Origin: Mayamaea pseudoterrestris | Taxonomy: Eukaryota > Bacillariophyta > Bacillariophyceae > Sellaphorales > Sellaphoraceae | Length of the DNA stretch: 64,000 bases | NCBI GenBank assembly: GCA_027923505.1 | Contig: BROI01000011.1 | Span: 558,001 to 622,000 of the forward strand | Direction: 5' to 3' | Shown here: piece by piece, positions 13,304-24,977 of the stretch | Numbering within the stretch: the stretch's first letter is position 1 | Layout: every line of letters starts with the position of its first letter | Translations under genes and position numbers: made by a program | Notes under the pieces: generated by a model | The model's input: only the letters and a program-made list of their open reading frames with translations | Database searches by the model: none | Told to the model about the DNA's origin: nothing

Positions 13304-13699
13304 CTTCGTTTGGAAGCGACTCGCTCACTCAGTTTGGTCCCGTGCGCAATTTTTCCAACGGAATCAAATTCCCTGCTTTCTTGTGGTTCTCATGACATCT
13401 TGCTGGTTGCAATGCAACGCCTCCTTGGTCCCGCGAATCCAGCGCAAAAAATGGTGATGCCATGAAAATCGATGTAAAAACCCGGAAACCAAGGAACCGC
13501 GCTTTAGATGGGATGTGGCACCGACCCAGTTCAATCCAGTCTCGATCACCGCTCGCCCAAGGAGTGACAAGAAGAGCGGCAGTCCTTTGTCCTAGCCGAC
13601 ATACCGGCTTGCTGTCATCCAGCCCATCTAGGCAGCTAGCTAGTTGGAGAGACGAGTTGGTGTTAACAGGCAAAGCATAATCTTCTCGACAAGGACGGA
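13304..13699. other. non-coding between two Copia elements
   Basis: No recognisable domain on either strand. Long overlapping frames exist here but are unrelated to known families, and they run on into the antisense of the next Copia relic. It may be unrecognised remains of that relic's 5' half. Confidence 0.5.
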
Positions 13700-15830
13700 T
13701 GGACATCGTTGAATCGATGGGCCCGGAACGCCAAGAAGGTTGCGCGCAAGGTGGCGACCGCCCGAATGGAGCAGCAGAAGAACGGACCGCGCTACAAGTT
13801 TGGAGTCCAAGTACCCCGAGATTGGAAGGAAGCGCGGCGTTTGCAGGAAGCTGCAGGGCACACGAAGTGGACGGATGCGGAAGGCGTGGAGCTTGCGAAC
13901 CTGGACGAGTAAGACGTTTCAAGATCTTGGTCCGAGTTCCACCACAACACCACCAACTGGTTACCAAAAGATCCGAGTCCATTTTGTGTACGATGTCAAG
14001 CACGATTTGCGATACAAGGCACGTCTCGTTGCAGGCGGCCACATGACGAAAGACAACGACGATGCCTACTCCAGTGTTATCTCATTGAAGGCAATGCGTC
14101 TAGCTCGTCATTGGAGCAGCAACGGCAAGAAGTGCATGGTCGGTGACATTGGGAATGCTTATCTCGAAGCCGTTCACCAAGGAGAAGGTATACTTCGTTG
14201 GAGGCCCCGAGTCCGGGAGCGCCGGGCGACATATACTGGTCATCGTCAAGGCTTTGTACGGATTAACGAGCGGAGCACGATTTCACCTAACGCTTAGCCG
14301 ACGCCCTACTTGCGGAAGGGTGGAAGCCGTCCTATTGCGATTCCGATCTGTGGATCAAGGACGCCGGCGACAGCTACGACTACCTCTGTGTATGGGTCGA
14401 CGATCTGTTAAATATTTCAGACGATCCAGCAGCGTTCTTCAAGATGCTAGAGGAGAAGTACAAGTTTAAGCTCAAAGGTGTTGGACATCCCGAGTATCAT
14501 CTCGGCGGTGACTTTGGACGAGACCCTGACGGAACTCTTTACTGGTCGGCCAAGACCTACGTTGCGAAACTCTTGGCGCAGTACGAGCGTTTGTTTGAAG
14601 GTCCCCCGAAGAAGTACTCATCACCAATCGACAAAGACGATCATCCAGAACTTGACCAAAGCGAGCTACTGAACGACCAAGAGAAGAAGATTTACCAGTC
14701 TCTAGTCGGAGCACTTCAGTGGGCAATTACTTTGGGTGCGTTTGACATTGCCGTAAGCAGTTGTGAGTCTGTCGCGATTCTGTGTGGAGCCGGCAAGAGG
14801 ACACCTGCAGCGGGTGAAGCGAGTCTGTGGATATTTGGCGAGTTACCGGACGCAGCAATCCGTTCCGTCAAGTGGCCAGCCAACGAGGAGCACCCGGCAC
14901 CATGGAGGAACAAGATTGGGAGCGCAGCGTTACGGGAAGGACGGAGTTGATGAGATGTTGGACGTCTACCCACCGCCAAAGGGTGTGACTGTACGAACAT
15001 CAACTTTCGAGGATGCGTGTCTCATGCATTGCATGGTGACAGGCAAGTCATTGGAAGGAGTTTTGTCATTTGTCAACCAGACGCCTGTCGACTGGCATTG
15101 CAAACTCCAGGCTACAGTCGAGACTGCGACCTTCGGATCGGAATTCGGCGTAGCAAAGAGTGGAACGGATATCAGCATTTCTCTACGTGCGTCGCTCATG
15201 GCTATGGGCGTACCATTGGAGAAGTCTGCCTGGATGTACGGAGACAACCAAGCAGTGATTACACAATCTACAATCCCGAGTTCGACATTGTCCAAGCGAC
15301 ACAATGCGTTGGCCTACCATCGTGTTCGTTGGGCAGTTGCTGCGGGAATTATCAAGTTTGTGAAGATTGACGGAAAGGAGAACATTGCGGACGTACTGAC
15401 GAAATTGCCGTCTGTGATGCGATGCCATTGCTCAAGCCAGTATTGTTTTGGCGCGGCGATACATCGTATGCGATTGTGAAGGACAAGAATGCGGCTACGA
15501 CGAGCAGCGTACCCGAGGGGAGTGACAAGTCGCAGAGCGGCGAAGTCAAGAGCCAGAACCCTAATTAGCTTGTGTCGAGTCCGCAGCTGTCGTATGTGAC
15601 ATGTGAATGAAGAAAGTGCGCAACCGTCGTGTGGATGCGTTGTATGAATGGAACGACCAGTTACGACTGATGTAATGTGATTGAAAGAAACGGATTGATC
15701 GGATGATCTTCCGAGTGGTCGATGTAGCGATGTAGCGATAAGCTCACAATATAGAACTACTAGTTTGTGACGAGAGTGCAGTCGTATTCGTGTAGTGGCG
15801 AGCGCAAGACTATTCGATGAGCCATCTCCA
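13700..15830 (+). mobile_element. decayed Copia relic (RT-RNase H and 3' LTR)
   Basis: A plus-strand relic of the second half of a Copia pol gene. The linker motif YKFGVQVPRDWKEA lies near 13795, RT pieces run through 14000-14500, RNase H-like motifs (ETATFGSEF, YGDNQAV) lie around 15120-15250, and ADVLTK near 15390. A purine tract ending at 15522 is followed by TGACAAG..., the likely start of its 3' LTR, which seems to end near 15830. The Gag, protease and integrase half is missing. It has roughly four or more breaks and is clearly older than the neighbouring Copia. The two belong to different families, judging by protein and LTR sequence. Confidence 0.88.
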
Positions 15831-18800
15831 TCAAGAGCTGTACAGACCGTGGCCAAGGACCCTGTATCGGAGCTTTTTGGAGGTAGAGCTGGAAATCGAC
15901 GGTGAAAGGGCACGGATTGCTGCCAATCTGGGCGACGGATCCACGGGGCTTCGGGGGGAAGGCTCAGCGGGCAGGCAAGATAGCTAATGGGAGGGACGGA
16001 CGGCGGGTCTGGTGATGGACTTGGCATGGCTTGGTGCTCGTGCTGGGTTGATTGCCTCAGGATTACGGGAGGGACTGCGAGACTGGTCTCTTCCAAGGGA
16101 CTTGCCTTTACGGGAACGGCCTCGGCCTCGGCAGCCTCGACGGCGGGATTTAGGGCCTTGAGGGACTGGAAGAGGCAGCGGAGGAGGAGGAGCCACAGCA
16201 ACACAGCGGTCGCGCTTGTTGCGGCGCTGGCGGCGGCGGCGCTTGTTGCGGGGAGAAGCAGGTACATACCGAGGATATTGAGGATCCACATGGCCAATCA
16301 TGCATTGATTAGAGGGTGCTGTAAGGTGTAGGCGTCGCAGGCCGCGCATGGCATCTTCCCCCATTGGCAGGCCAGTAGGAGAGCCAGTAGGCAGAGTGCC
16401 AAGCAAACCACCGTGTGAGGCGCCGGTCAAGATGATCCATCAAAAGGAAGGCTTCCCACCAGACAGACCTGTGAATACGTCGCCAGCCAGTGCGACTCAA
16501 GGCGCGGTAGGCAGGGCAGGAGGAGGCGCCCAAGTATGGAGCACGGTTGGCTCCGGGTGAAGGCGTGGCGGTAGGCGGTGTACCAGCAGGCAAGCAGAAC
16601 CAATCCAGCCAGAAAGAACCACAAAAGGAAAGGTTCAATGAGCTCCCAGTGCATCAGTAGTGAAGAGGGTGGCATGCACAAGAGAGAGGATGGAGCTGGC
16701 GAGCTCAAGGAGCGAGGAGGCCAGAAGGGTGACGGCAGGCACAGGCACACCAATGGCTTCCTTAAACCGAGAGGCAGTCTCCTGAAGGTGAATGGTGGCG
16801 GTAGGCAAGGCAGGCTCAGGAACTGGGGTGAACACGGGCGGAAACCACTCATAAACTTGGCTGAGTGTAGGGCTTGGAGCTGGGGTCACAGCAGGGCGGA
16901 GGGCGACAAACGGGGCAAATGCATCAGCCTTGGGAGCACACAGGCTCAAAAGGAGCAAGGTACCAACAGCAATCTTGGCAGACTTGGGGAACCGAGAGGG
17001 ACTGCTGTGGGACCGAGCAGGGCGCTTTGCCTTGTTGGTGCTGGGAACGGTGGAGGCACTGTGACCGGATTCACTGTCAGATCCCCCGTCAAGGGTCAAA
17101 TCCACAACCGTCTCAGTTAAATCAATGACAGTAGGAGCTGCAGCCATGGGAGGAGGAACTGTAGGAGGGCCATCAGGAATGATGCGAGGAGGCGCCACCC
17201 AACGGTTCACAAGTGGGGCAGCAACTGGGACAGTGGCAGGATCAGGCGACGGGGCAGACCAGCGCTTTTGGAACTCAACTTGCGCCAGGTTAACATAAGG
17301 GACCACCCACTCATTGGGATCATGCACATTTGCAAGGTTTGCCTGATGAGTAGGAGGCTCCTTGGGTGGGTTCTTCATGGTGCGCGTGTCCTTGTGCTCC
17401 TTGGTGCAATGGGTGCCATACCGAGTGCAATAGCCACACCAGAGCTTGGAGTCCTGGTTGGAGGAGGAACGGCCCTTTTTGCCATTGGAGGAGCGGTTGT
17501 TGTTGCCTTTGTTGCCCTTGCCATTATTGTTCTGATGGGAGGAGTTGCCTTTGCCTTGGTTGCCTTGGTTGCCTCGACCAGAACCGGAATGGGAGGGCTT
17601 GCTGGGTCCACCGGAGCCACCACCGTTGGAACCACCATCCTTCTTTGGGTTGAAATGCTCGTCCTTTTTGGGGCAGTCGGCAATTTGGTGAGCCATGGAA
17701 CCGCATACAAAACAACCGCGCTGGGCAAGGGTGGAGCGGGAGGAGCTCTGGGACTTGGTATTGAGCTCGAGGAGATTGGCTTGGGGAACCCGTGAATCCG
17801 TGCGGTTGCGGGCAGGCTGCCACAATTGCTTAGAGCAGAGGACGTCATAGGAGGCAATGGCATCAGCAAACAGGTCTTCAGGCAGGCACCGCTGTTCCGC
17901 CATGTAGAAATGCCGTTCACTTTCACGCATGGGACGGAGCTCCAGGCGGGCCTTATAGTAACGCTTTTTGAAGGGGTAAAGCGCCTCACGGAAGGCCAGC
18001 TCACCAGGGTTTTCCTTCAAACACTCGCCTCCTGCAGTGTTTAGGGCCATGATGAGCTCCTCGGTGGTATCATGATTGTAGGTGCAGGCATTGAAGAGAG
18101 GCTTGAGCTTGTCCAGTACAGCGGTCGCATAAGCAGTGATGTTTTGGCCTGCAAAAGCTTGGGGACGGATGGCCACCGCCTCCCGTTCGATGCGGTGGTG
18201 AACCTCGCGGTTGTGCTGGCGCATCATTGACATGACACGGGAAAAGGTGATGACAAATGGCTCTTTCTTGCCGCCGGGCGTCTGGTACATGAGGCGCTTG
18301 AGCAACTCGGAATCAATGGAATTGCGAAGGAATGTGGTGGCTTCATCATCATTGGCCTCATCATAAGGGTCCCAGGTCTTCTTGGGTCCCTCGAGATGAC
18401 GGATGACCTCGTCGGTGGTCAAGAAAAGCCCACTGTGCTTGATAATGGAGACGGTTTGCTTGTCATCCAAAGGGTGATCAAGGTGCACAATGGTGTCCAT
18501 TCCATGGGTGACGAGATGCTCCTCAACCTGCATCTCCCAAGCGAGCAGGTCGCCCTTTAAGGACAGCTTTTGCGACAGTCCTTTGGTACGGGCGTTCCAA
18601 CCGGTGAGCTTGGCATCATCAAACCGGAGGCGAGCCAATGGAGACGGACGGATGGTGTAGGCCGGCTGAGGGAACTCGGCAAAGTCACGGGCCGGCTCAC
18701 CGCCAGTGTAGGGGATGTACTTCTTTTCCAATTTGCAAAGTGCACCGTGCACCGGTTTAGGAGGGCGATCCGCATCCACGGCTGCCGCCAAGGTGCCTGG

Positions 18801-19420
18801 ATCTTCAGGCGGCTCGTCTGCCGGCGGGGCAGGAGGAGCAGGCGGGGCAGGAGGCGCTGGAGCTGGAGGAGCTGGAGGCGCCGGAGGCGCCGGAGGAGCT
18901 GGAGGAGCTGGAGGCGCCGGAGGGGCTGGAGGAGCAGGAGCAGGCGGCGGGACGGGCGCCGGAGCTGGAGCGGGAGCGGGAGCAGGAGCGGGAGCAGGAG
19001 CGGGAGCGCGGGGAGGTGTAGGCCATGGCTTGCCTCCAACCTTTGGAGACGGCGTCGGGGGTTCCTCTCCATCCTTTGGAGCAGGGACTGGACCCTCTCC
19101 ATCCTTTGGAGCAGGGTTGCGCTTTTTCTTGGGGAGGACGGGCTGAAACGGATCCTCGGCCGGTTCAGTGTCTTGGGGAGCAGTAGTAGGTGTCGACATG
19201 CTTCTTGCAGGGTATGGAGCTTGATATCAAAGGCTTGTTGGCTTGTTTAAACGGCGGCGTCCCGACGTAAAAGGAATCGTTTGCTTGAGGGAAACGTTGG
19301 CGTGTAAGGCTTTAACTTGGGCTCGTAACCAGTGAAGAATGCTTGATGCAATCTACTTGAGTACGATGAAAGAGATGCTTTGTAATGCAACTGTTGCTTT
19401 TATAGTGTTATGGACCAACC
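15831..19420 (-). mobile_element. Gag-bearing retroelement without polymerase
   Basis: A minus-strand element with one long open frame, 19199-16635 (854 residues). The N-terminus is a Pro/Ala-rich tract. A Gag-like helical region (about residues 190-480) follows, then a CCHC zinc knuckle (CFVCGSMAHQIADC), a Gly/Asn-rich basic stretch, and two adjacent hydrophobic-acidic motifs, VIDLTE and VVDLTLD, near residue 690. The last part is hydrophobic. Downstream to about 15830 there are further hydrophobic and proline-rich frames but no protease, integrase or RT, and the decayed Copia LTR abuts it there. A TATAAAA at 19403-19396 lies about 200 bp before the frame. No second LTR is visible, so family and age cannot be fixed; the Gag frame looks whole, the element as a unit is incomplete. 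Confidence 0.75.
18820..19015 (-). repeat. GC-rich minisatellite coding (Pro-Ala)n
   Basis: Irregular repetition of GGAGCT, GGAGGC and GCCGGA units, read on the minus strand as runs of Pro-Ala and Pro-Pro-Ala within the Gag frame. The high GC keeps several frames open on both strands, so none of the opposite-strand frames here should be taken as genes. Confidence 0.85.
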
Positions 19421-19960
19421 AGACTATCAGATTGTGAGCGAGATTTGAGCGAACAAGTTGCAAAACCATCGCCCGAGGCGTTGGGCGAAAACTACAGTTA
19501 TGCATGCCAAACGGATCGCCTCAACTGCTTCCCTATGTAATATTAGACCGTTTGACAGTGTAACCATGCTTGCGAGAGGTTGGGGCATGCCTTTACTAGC
19601 AAGGCGTTGCCATGGTGAAGCAAGCAACATGAAGAACATTCCGACCACACATGATGGGTGTCGAAACGGACCCGGAGTACCGGAGAGATATGAACCCGAT
19701 CCGAAGATACCTTAACTAACAGAGTGCTGGCGAATGTGAAGATGTCTTGAAGACTTTTTGAGTTCTGGAAATTAAATCTTCAGGTACTATACAATACGGC
19801 AAAGCGCTTGGTGTACATGAGCAATCTAGCCTTTGTCGCGCGATATTCGAATACTTCATGATTGCTGTTCCGGTAAGTTATTAAATCCAACCTCTTTATA
19901 GCGCAGTAAGTATATGCCCCTTATCTATACGAACATTTAGGGTGTAGCTTAGCAATACCT
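19421..19960. other. non-coding, possible LTR remnant
   Basis: Lies upstream of the Gag-bearing element and downstream of the cysteine-rich gene. It may include promoter or LTR sequence of that element, but there is no second copy in the window to confirm it. No gene seen. Confidence 0.45.
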
Positions 19961-19961
19961 C

Positions 19962-20459
19962 ATCAAGTTTGCACTTGCCGAGCGAACCTTTTTTCTTGCG
20001 ATCAAAAACGCAATCCATATTGCCGCAGCATTGTTCGTCCGTGACACAGTCCCCGTCTTCCTTGCGGCATTGCTTGCAAACGTGTCCAAATCACAGCAAT
20101 CGTTGTTTTTGTCCTTGCCTTCACACTTGTGTCCATCGCGAAAAAACTTCTTGCACTAACAGCAAACAAATCGGAGCAGCGAGGGACGAATGAGTTGTTT
20201 ATCGATGGTCAACGACTTTAGCAAGGCAGCGCACATATAATCAGAACATGCGTACCTCAGTTGAGAACTTGTTGGGGACGCAGACCGACTTGCTGCCACA
20301 ACAGTCATCGTCTTCATCGCATTCATCGTTTCGTTCAGTGCAGCTGCTGCTGCCGGGAAGTTTGCGGAGAAATCCGTGGTCGGAATCGATCTGCGCTTGA
20401 GTGTGAAGGAACACCAGAGAAAGAAGAGTGAGTAAAGAGATAAGCTTGGAGAACAACAT
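19962..20459 (-). CDS. small secreted knottin-like cysteine-rich protein
   Basis: Exon 1 (20459-20256) starts with a clear signal peptide (MLFSKLISLLTLLSLVFLHTQAQ), followed by an acidic mature part with CTERNDECDEDDDCCGSKS and a further Cys. The C-x6-C-x5-CC-x4-C spacing is that of inhibitor-cystine-knot folds. The donor GTACGC follows GAG at 20256. An intron of 100 bp (20255-20156, ending GTTAG) leads to exon 2, which opens CKKFFRDGHKC and keeps the Cys-rich, Asp/Lys-rich style down to about 19962. The reading frame in exon 2 seems disturbed, so the gene may be decayed or the sequence imperfect. The protein would be exported; its partner is unknown. No close family is recognised. Confidence 0.6.
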
Positions 20460-20909
20460 GGTGTTTGATGGTGATGAGATCTATTGTGGGCGCCAAAGAA
20501 TCCAACTTTGTGAGCCGCTGAGAGCTGAGCTGAGTTGACACGCAGTCAAACTCGCAAAGAGAATCCCTTCGATCGACTTCACAATTTAGATCAGCGTTGA
20601 ATAGCCCATCCGCTTAATGAGTGTCAAGCACACTAGCAGGATCTCGTTGACTTGCCGTAGTACGCAGGGATCTTGATGGATTGCGATCTGGTTTCGATTT
20701 ACTTGCCTCGAGTAAGAAGTGTGAATCAATTCTTGCTTTCACCACCCAAAACAGCTGCGAAAGGAAAAAATCTGTCACAGCGCAACTTGGACAGTCGCAC
20801 AGGCATCCGATGACGAGCGATTTTACCACCAAGAGTGCGACCATGACCATTTGCACCGCGTCTCGTCCTTGTCATCAAACGTCATAGCAACCATTGCAGC
20901 GCCAATATC
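20460..20909. promoter_or_regulatory. divergent promoter region
   Basis: 450 bp between the start of the cysteine-rich gene (minus) and the UPF0652 gene (plus). It must hold both promoters, but I see no clear TATA box or repeated operator. No gene seen. Confidence 0.45.
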
Positions 20910-22559
20910 ATGACAATGCTCGCAGGCAACGACAAACTAAGCAACAGCAGCATGAATATTGCCGAGATGGCTCGATTCGTGCCGCTACGCTTGACGCCAG
21001 TCGAACGGTCACTTTTGATGGTCCTCGAACAGGCCTTGAACGTGAGCGAGTATACAGACCTCGTCGACGTTACGGCGGCTTCTCGTCGGGCTGGACTTAA
21101 GACGCATCGAATTTTGGAATGTATTTTAGAGATTGTACATATTGCTACGGGTCTAGCGGTTGCCAGTTCCGTTCAGCCGATTGTGGGAATGAGTGCTGCG
21201 AGCGTTGCCGCGACGACCCCAATCGCCATTAAGAAGAAGGACAAGAAGATGCTAAAGAAACTCAAGCTTAAGAAGAAGGAAAAGGAAAAGAAAGATGCTA
21301 GTGCAAAAGGTAGCTCGGAAGCTGTCGAGCCCGTCATTGATGAATCATTCTTGCAAGCCATGTTTGAGATTGGACGACGGAACAAAGTCTTAAACCCTTC
21401 GTCCATGCGGACAACCTATGGCAAGCTCATGTACCTTTTACAGGACTCTCAAAACTCTACTGTTGCGCGGTCGCTTGGTTTTTCGTTGCACAAGGACATG
21501 CTTTTGTGTGGATCGTTCTTGGACGACCGGGATTGCACGGCACTTCTTCGTGATGCTCGACTGGAGTGTGCCGTTCAGTATATTTCCGATCGCGAAGAGG
21601 ATGATGGCAAGAAAATTGATCGAGCGCATTTGCAAGCATTGGTGCAGGGAAAGCAACGCATGCTAGACGAGCTTGTGGAGCATTACACGAGCGAGAAAAT
21701 GCCAGCGGACGACGTTCGCCGTGTTATTGAATCCATTGCTGATGCCGTAGCGTATATCCAAGGCAATCTGCGACCCGTCCAGCGCATGCTTCGGTATTTG
21801 GAAGAGAATTTCGATCCAAACGTACCGGAGAAGGGCTACTCGTTGACGCTCAGGGGTGGTGGGAGCTACACCTACTCATCCAACTCGTATGCAAGCAAGT
21901 ATGGCTTGTCGGCATACAGCAGTGGCAGCAACGAAGGGCCAAAGTTGAGCCACTCGCATGATACTCAATACACGTTTGTTTGGCAGTCGCTGCGCCTGTG
22001 GTGTAAGGTACAGCAGAATATGCATCGACTGTGGATTTGCGCCGACGAAGACTTGCTTAGCGTTGATTGTCCATATCGTCTCTTCAATACTGGCCAAGGT
22101 TTGAACCGAGTGCAGCAATGTCCTCGTGTACGCAGAGTCATGCAAGGCTTGCTGAACGAAACGCAGATCGAAGCTGGTTCCTCATGGGTTGGTTTGTCGG
22201 TGATTCACCTGGGCGATCGCGATGTTCCAAACGCTCTAGTGTTCATTGATAAATACACGTACATTCCACGATTCCTGGGGCCGATTGTCCTCTTCCTACA
22301 GACTTTACCTGAGCTGTGCCTTGATGAACGCATCGATGCGTACATTCAGCGTGAATTTGGCTCGCAGCGCAAGCTAATGATGACTTTGCTGGCCGACTAC
22401 TTCAAGCATGGTTTCGATGGCAGTGGCGACGACGGAGGAAGCTGCATCGATGGACGGTTGACAAGCAGTTGGAACTGGACGAGTCGTATAGCTAAGAAGC
22501 CGTACTATCATGCGTTCATGCTCTCGGGCTTTCAGGGCTTTGATGGCGATTGGAAATAG
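20910..22559 (+). CDS. UPF0652 / DUF2009 family protein
   Basis: A 549-residue protein of the conserved eukaryotic UPF0652 (DUF2009) family, known from plants, fungi and protists with no settled function. Family blocks visible are RFVPLRLTPVERSLLMVLE near residue 22, the SEYTDLVDV block, RLFNTGQGLNRVQQCPRVR near 390, and SVIHLGDRDVPNALVFIDKY near 430. A lysine-rich insertion (about residues 107-135) could be a nuclear signal or a linker, and a Ser/Tyr-rich linker lies near 320. Single exon. The ATG at 20910 is the first in frame; ATGs a few residues on would also keep all conserved blocks. It ends 79 bp from the convergent eIF3f gene. Confidence 0.9.
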   Translation: MTMLAGNDKLSNSSMNIAEMARFVPLRLTPVERSLLMVLEQALNVSEYTDLVDVTAASRRAGLKTHRILECILEIVHIATGLAVASSVQPIVGMSAASVAATTPIAIKKKDKKMLKKLKLKKKEKEKKDASAKGSSEAVEPVIDESFLQAMFEIGRRNKVLNPSSMRTTYGKLMYLLQDSQNSTVARSLGFSLHKDMLLCGSFLDDRDCTALLRDARLECAVQYISDREEDDGKKIDRAHLQALVQGKQRMLDELVEHYTSEKMPADDVRRVIESIADAVAYIQGNLRPVQRMLRYLEENFDPNVPEKGYSLTLRGGGSYTYSSNSYASKYGLSAYSSGSNEGPKLSHSHDTQYTFVWQSLRLWCKVQQNMHRLWICADEDLLSVDCPYRLFNTGQGLNRVQQCPRVRRVMQGLLNETQIEAGSSWVGLSVIHLGDRDVPNALVFIDKYTYIPRFLGPIVLFLQTLPELCLDERIDAYIQREFGSQRKLMMTLLADYFKHGFDGSGDDGGSCIDGRLTSSWNWTSRIAKKPYYHAFMLSGFQGFDGDWK

Positions 22560-22638
22560 AATACAGTTTACTATGCTTTCTGAAAACACAATATAATGCT
22601 AAGATTGTACAAAGCAAGCAGTCTCTTTCAACTAACAT

Positions 22639-23562
22639 TTAAACACCGACTCCAAGACTAGCATTTAGTTTCTCGGCAATCGTCAACTGCGTTCTTGTCA
22701 CGTTCGATAAATACGTGACCATGAGCAAATCTTGCAAAGAGCTGTGGAACAGCTTGTCAAAGACCTCAGGACGAACTCGTGGTATGGTCGCCAAGCAATC
22801 GGCAATCTTGCGGCCAGTTTCGGCGTCCGCTGGCGTCGTTCCATCGACGACCGAGTCAACGTAGGCAAGGGTGCTATCCAGCATGGCATAAAGCTTTTCC
22901 ATGGATACCAACAGGTTATTTGCCGGATCGTCAGCAATCATCTTGTCGCCATTGCCTGACTCTTGTGCATTGTCATCCTTGATCATTTGATGAAGCGCAA
23001 TAGCTTCTGATTCAGTGCTCTTGAGTGACAGGCTGAGCTCATTGAACAGATTACCAAGCTGCTCGCCTTGAATGACAATCGGCGTACTTTTGAATGCTCT
23101 GACGGAAAGCTTGTCCTCCAAAAGACGTGTGTCTACAACCATGTGAACGCAGTCTCCATCCTCCGCTTCGCCGGCGTAAAACTCGTGGATCAAGGAGGAA
23201 GTATCGGTAATCAATGATGGTGCATCGTCACCAGAAGCTGCCGAGGAATACCAGCCAACGACCGATTCTTTTCGGTTCGTTCGCATATGCAAGGCGAGCA
23301 TGGTTTTGTTAAAGTCTTTTCCGATAGCTACTTCCTCTCCCCGCTCCGCATGAGGTACAGCAAAGCAGTTGGTAATCTCGACAATGTTGCCATCACGACG
23401 ACCGAGCAAAGTTCCAATCACTCGACTCGAAGCTTCCTGGCGACGCGTATGGTGATCCAAAACTTGAAACAAGACCAGTGGGTGGACAATAACCTTAGTG
23501 GTCGCTGTGTCGTCCTCCTCGTCCAGCAAGAGAGCTGGTGATGAGACGAAAGGCGCCGCCAT
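22639..23562 (-). CDS. EIF3F: eukaryotic translation initiation factor 3 subunit f
   Basis: A 307-residue MPN-domain subunit of eIF3, which helps recruit the 40S ribosome to mRNA. The N-terminus shows VIVHPLVLFQVLDHHTRR and SSRVIGTLLGRRDG, the core MPN strand-helix pattern of eIF3f. The JAMM metal-binding set needed for protease activity is not evident, as expected for this subunit. The C-terminal helices (DKLFHSSLQDLLMVTYLSN) match the family. I chose the ATG at 23562 (MAAPFVSS). An ATG at 23628 extends the frame by 22 residues, but the sequence TTTTCACAG between them looks like a splice acceptor, so the upstream part may be a 5'-UTR intron. Confidence 0.92.
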   Translation of the reverse strand: MAAPFVSSPALLLDEEDDTATTKVIVHPLVLFQVLDHHTRRQEASSRVIGTLLGRRDGNIVEITNCFAVPHAERGEEVAIGKDFNKTMLALHMRTNRKESVVGWYSSAASGDDAPSLITDTSSLIHEFYAGEAEDGDCVHMVVDTRLLEDKLSVRAFKSTPIVIQGEQLGNLFNELSLSLKSTESEAIALHQMIKDDNAQESGNGDKMIADDPANNLLVSMEKLYAMLDSTLAYVDSVVDGTTPADAETGRKIADCLATIPRVRPEVFDKLFHSSLQDLLMVTYLSNVTRTQLTIAEKLNASLGVGV

Positions 23563-24977
23563 GGTGCAATTGTCAAGCCGGAATCTGTGAAAATGAGAGG
23601 CTGCGAGGCGCGGCGATGCACGTTTCATCTCTGTCCGAACGGTATTTGTTTCAAAGCTTTAAATAGCGCTGCAGATGCACGATTGTGTTCTTGTCCAGAG
23701 ACATTACGTAAGTCAATGAGGTTCTACCGACGACTACGTTATTGCGTATTGCAAATTAAAAAGCTGACTGTGACGTTCGAAAGAGCGGAACGAATATTTG
23801 AATGCCTCATTGAGGTACCCACTCTTTTGGCGGAATGTAAATTCGATATCTTTATTCTTTTCCGGTTGTGGAGTTTGGCGAATGTCCCAGGCCAACAGCG
23901 AGAGCTGCAATTTGCCCGGCGGACGATCCTTTGAACGAATCTTCCTTTACCGACGAGAGATTTTCATTTCCGAGAGGCTCGCTTCAAAATTTGTCCGACA
24001 ATAGCGCCTGCAGCGATGCGTCATGCGTCTGCTCACTGCTTATGCGGAAATCGGAAACAAGGCATTTCTTTGGAAAGGAGCATGGCGGTCGAGCGGCGGC
24101 ATATGGATTGGAACGAGACAGAATATTCGGCTCGATCATACAACGATTGGCGTGCCTTTAGAGAACAATCAGAGCCATTTAATGGAATCAATCAAAGGAC
24201 GATCCCTCTATTCCAGCTCGAATTCCAGCTTGAGCCTACGGGTGTGTCGCAAAACTTGTGTTGTTCTTGCTATTCTGATGGACGATTGGTTGTTGGCTGT
24301 TGGTGGTTGATCGCACCAAGTTCTTGCTTGCCGACACGCTCATACTAAATTGGCCATGAACAGCTCTGACACGACGTTGTACGGTACTTGGTAATGTTGT
24401 CGATTTAAGGAGCTGCATGTCGGCGAGAATTATATACCAAACACACACCCCGCCTACGTCGAATCTGTCACAACATGGCCGAACGATCCGCCTGCCGGAA
24501 GTGACACCGGTGTTGCGATATTTCTTGGTGCTTGGTGGGAGTCGGGCGCTTGGGTGAAGTGCTGTAGTTTACAGCCCACCATGAGCGTTTATGATAATAA
24601 AAACGGCTACTGATTTTGGCAGCTGACGAGGCACCCAAATTATTTGCTGCACATCTGATTTAAATTGTGCTTCAAGGAGCTCAATTTGACGTATGGCTCG
24701 GATGATCCGACCACCGATTCGCCACCACAGAGCTACCTCCCGGACGTTACCTGCGGAGAACAACAAAGTGAGCTACGTAGACAAGCTGCGTGATGTGGCG
24801 TTTGTCACAACAGACAGCACTTACGTGCATGCAATAGAATAGCGATAGCATAACTCTTTATTTACAGGACAGTTGCCTTTGTTATTTATCTGGGAATATT
24901 ATTTCGACACCGCCTTGCGTCATTTACGACCTTTGCAGTTTACCTTTGTTGACAACTTACCGTATAACAAACGAAGC
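23563..24977. other. 1.4-kb intergenic, no gene seen
   Basis: Between the start of eIF3f and the end of the large secretory orphan, both on the minus strand. Several frames of 65-115 codons occur but overlap one another without domain features. A TATATA-containing stretch (about 24430-24436) is near the middle. The eIF3f promoter is at the left end. Confidence 0.5.

Noticed and set aside
18570-19250. Plus-strand Gly/Arg-rich frames opposite the Gag N-terminus
   Set aside because: They are antisense to the (Pro-Ala)n tract; high GC keeps several frames open at once.
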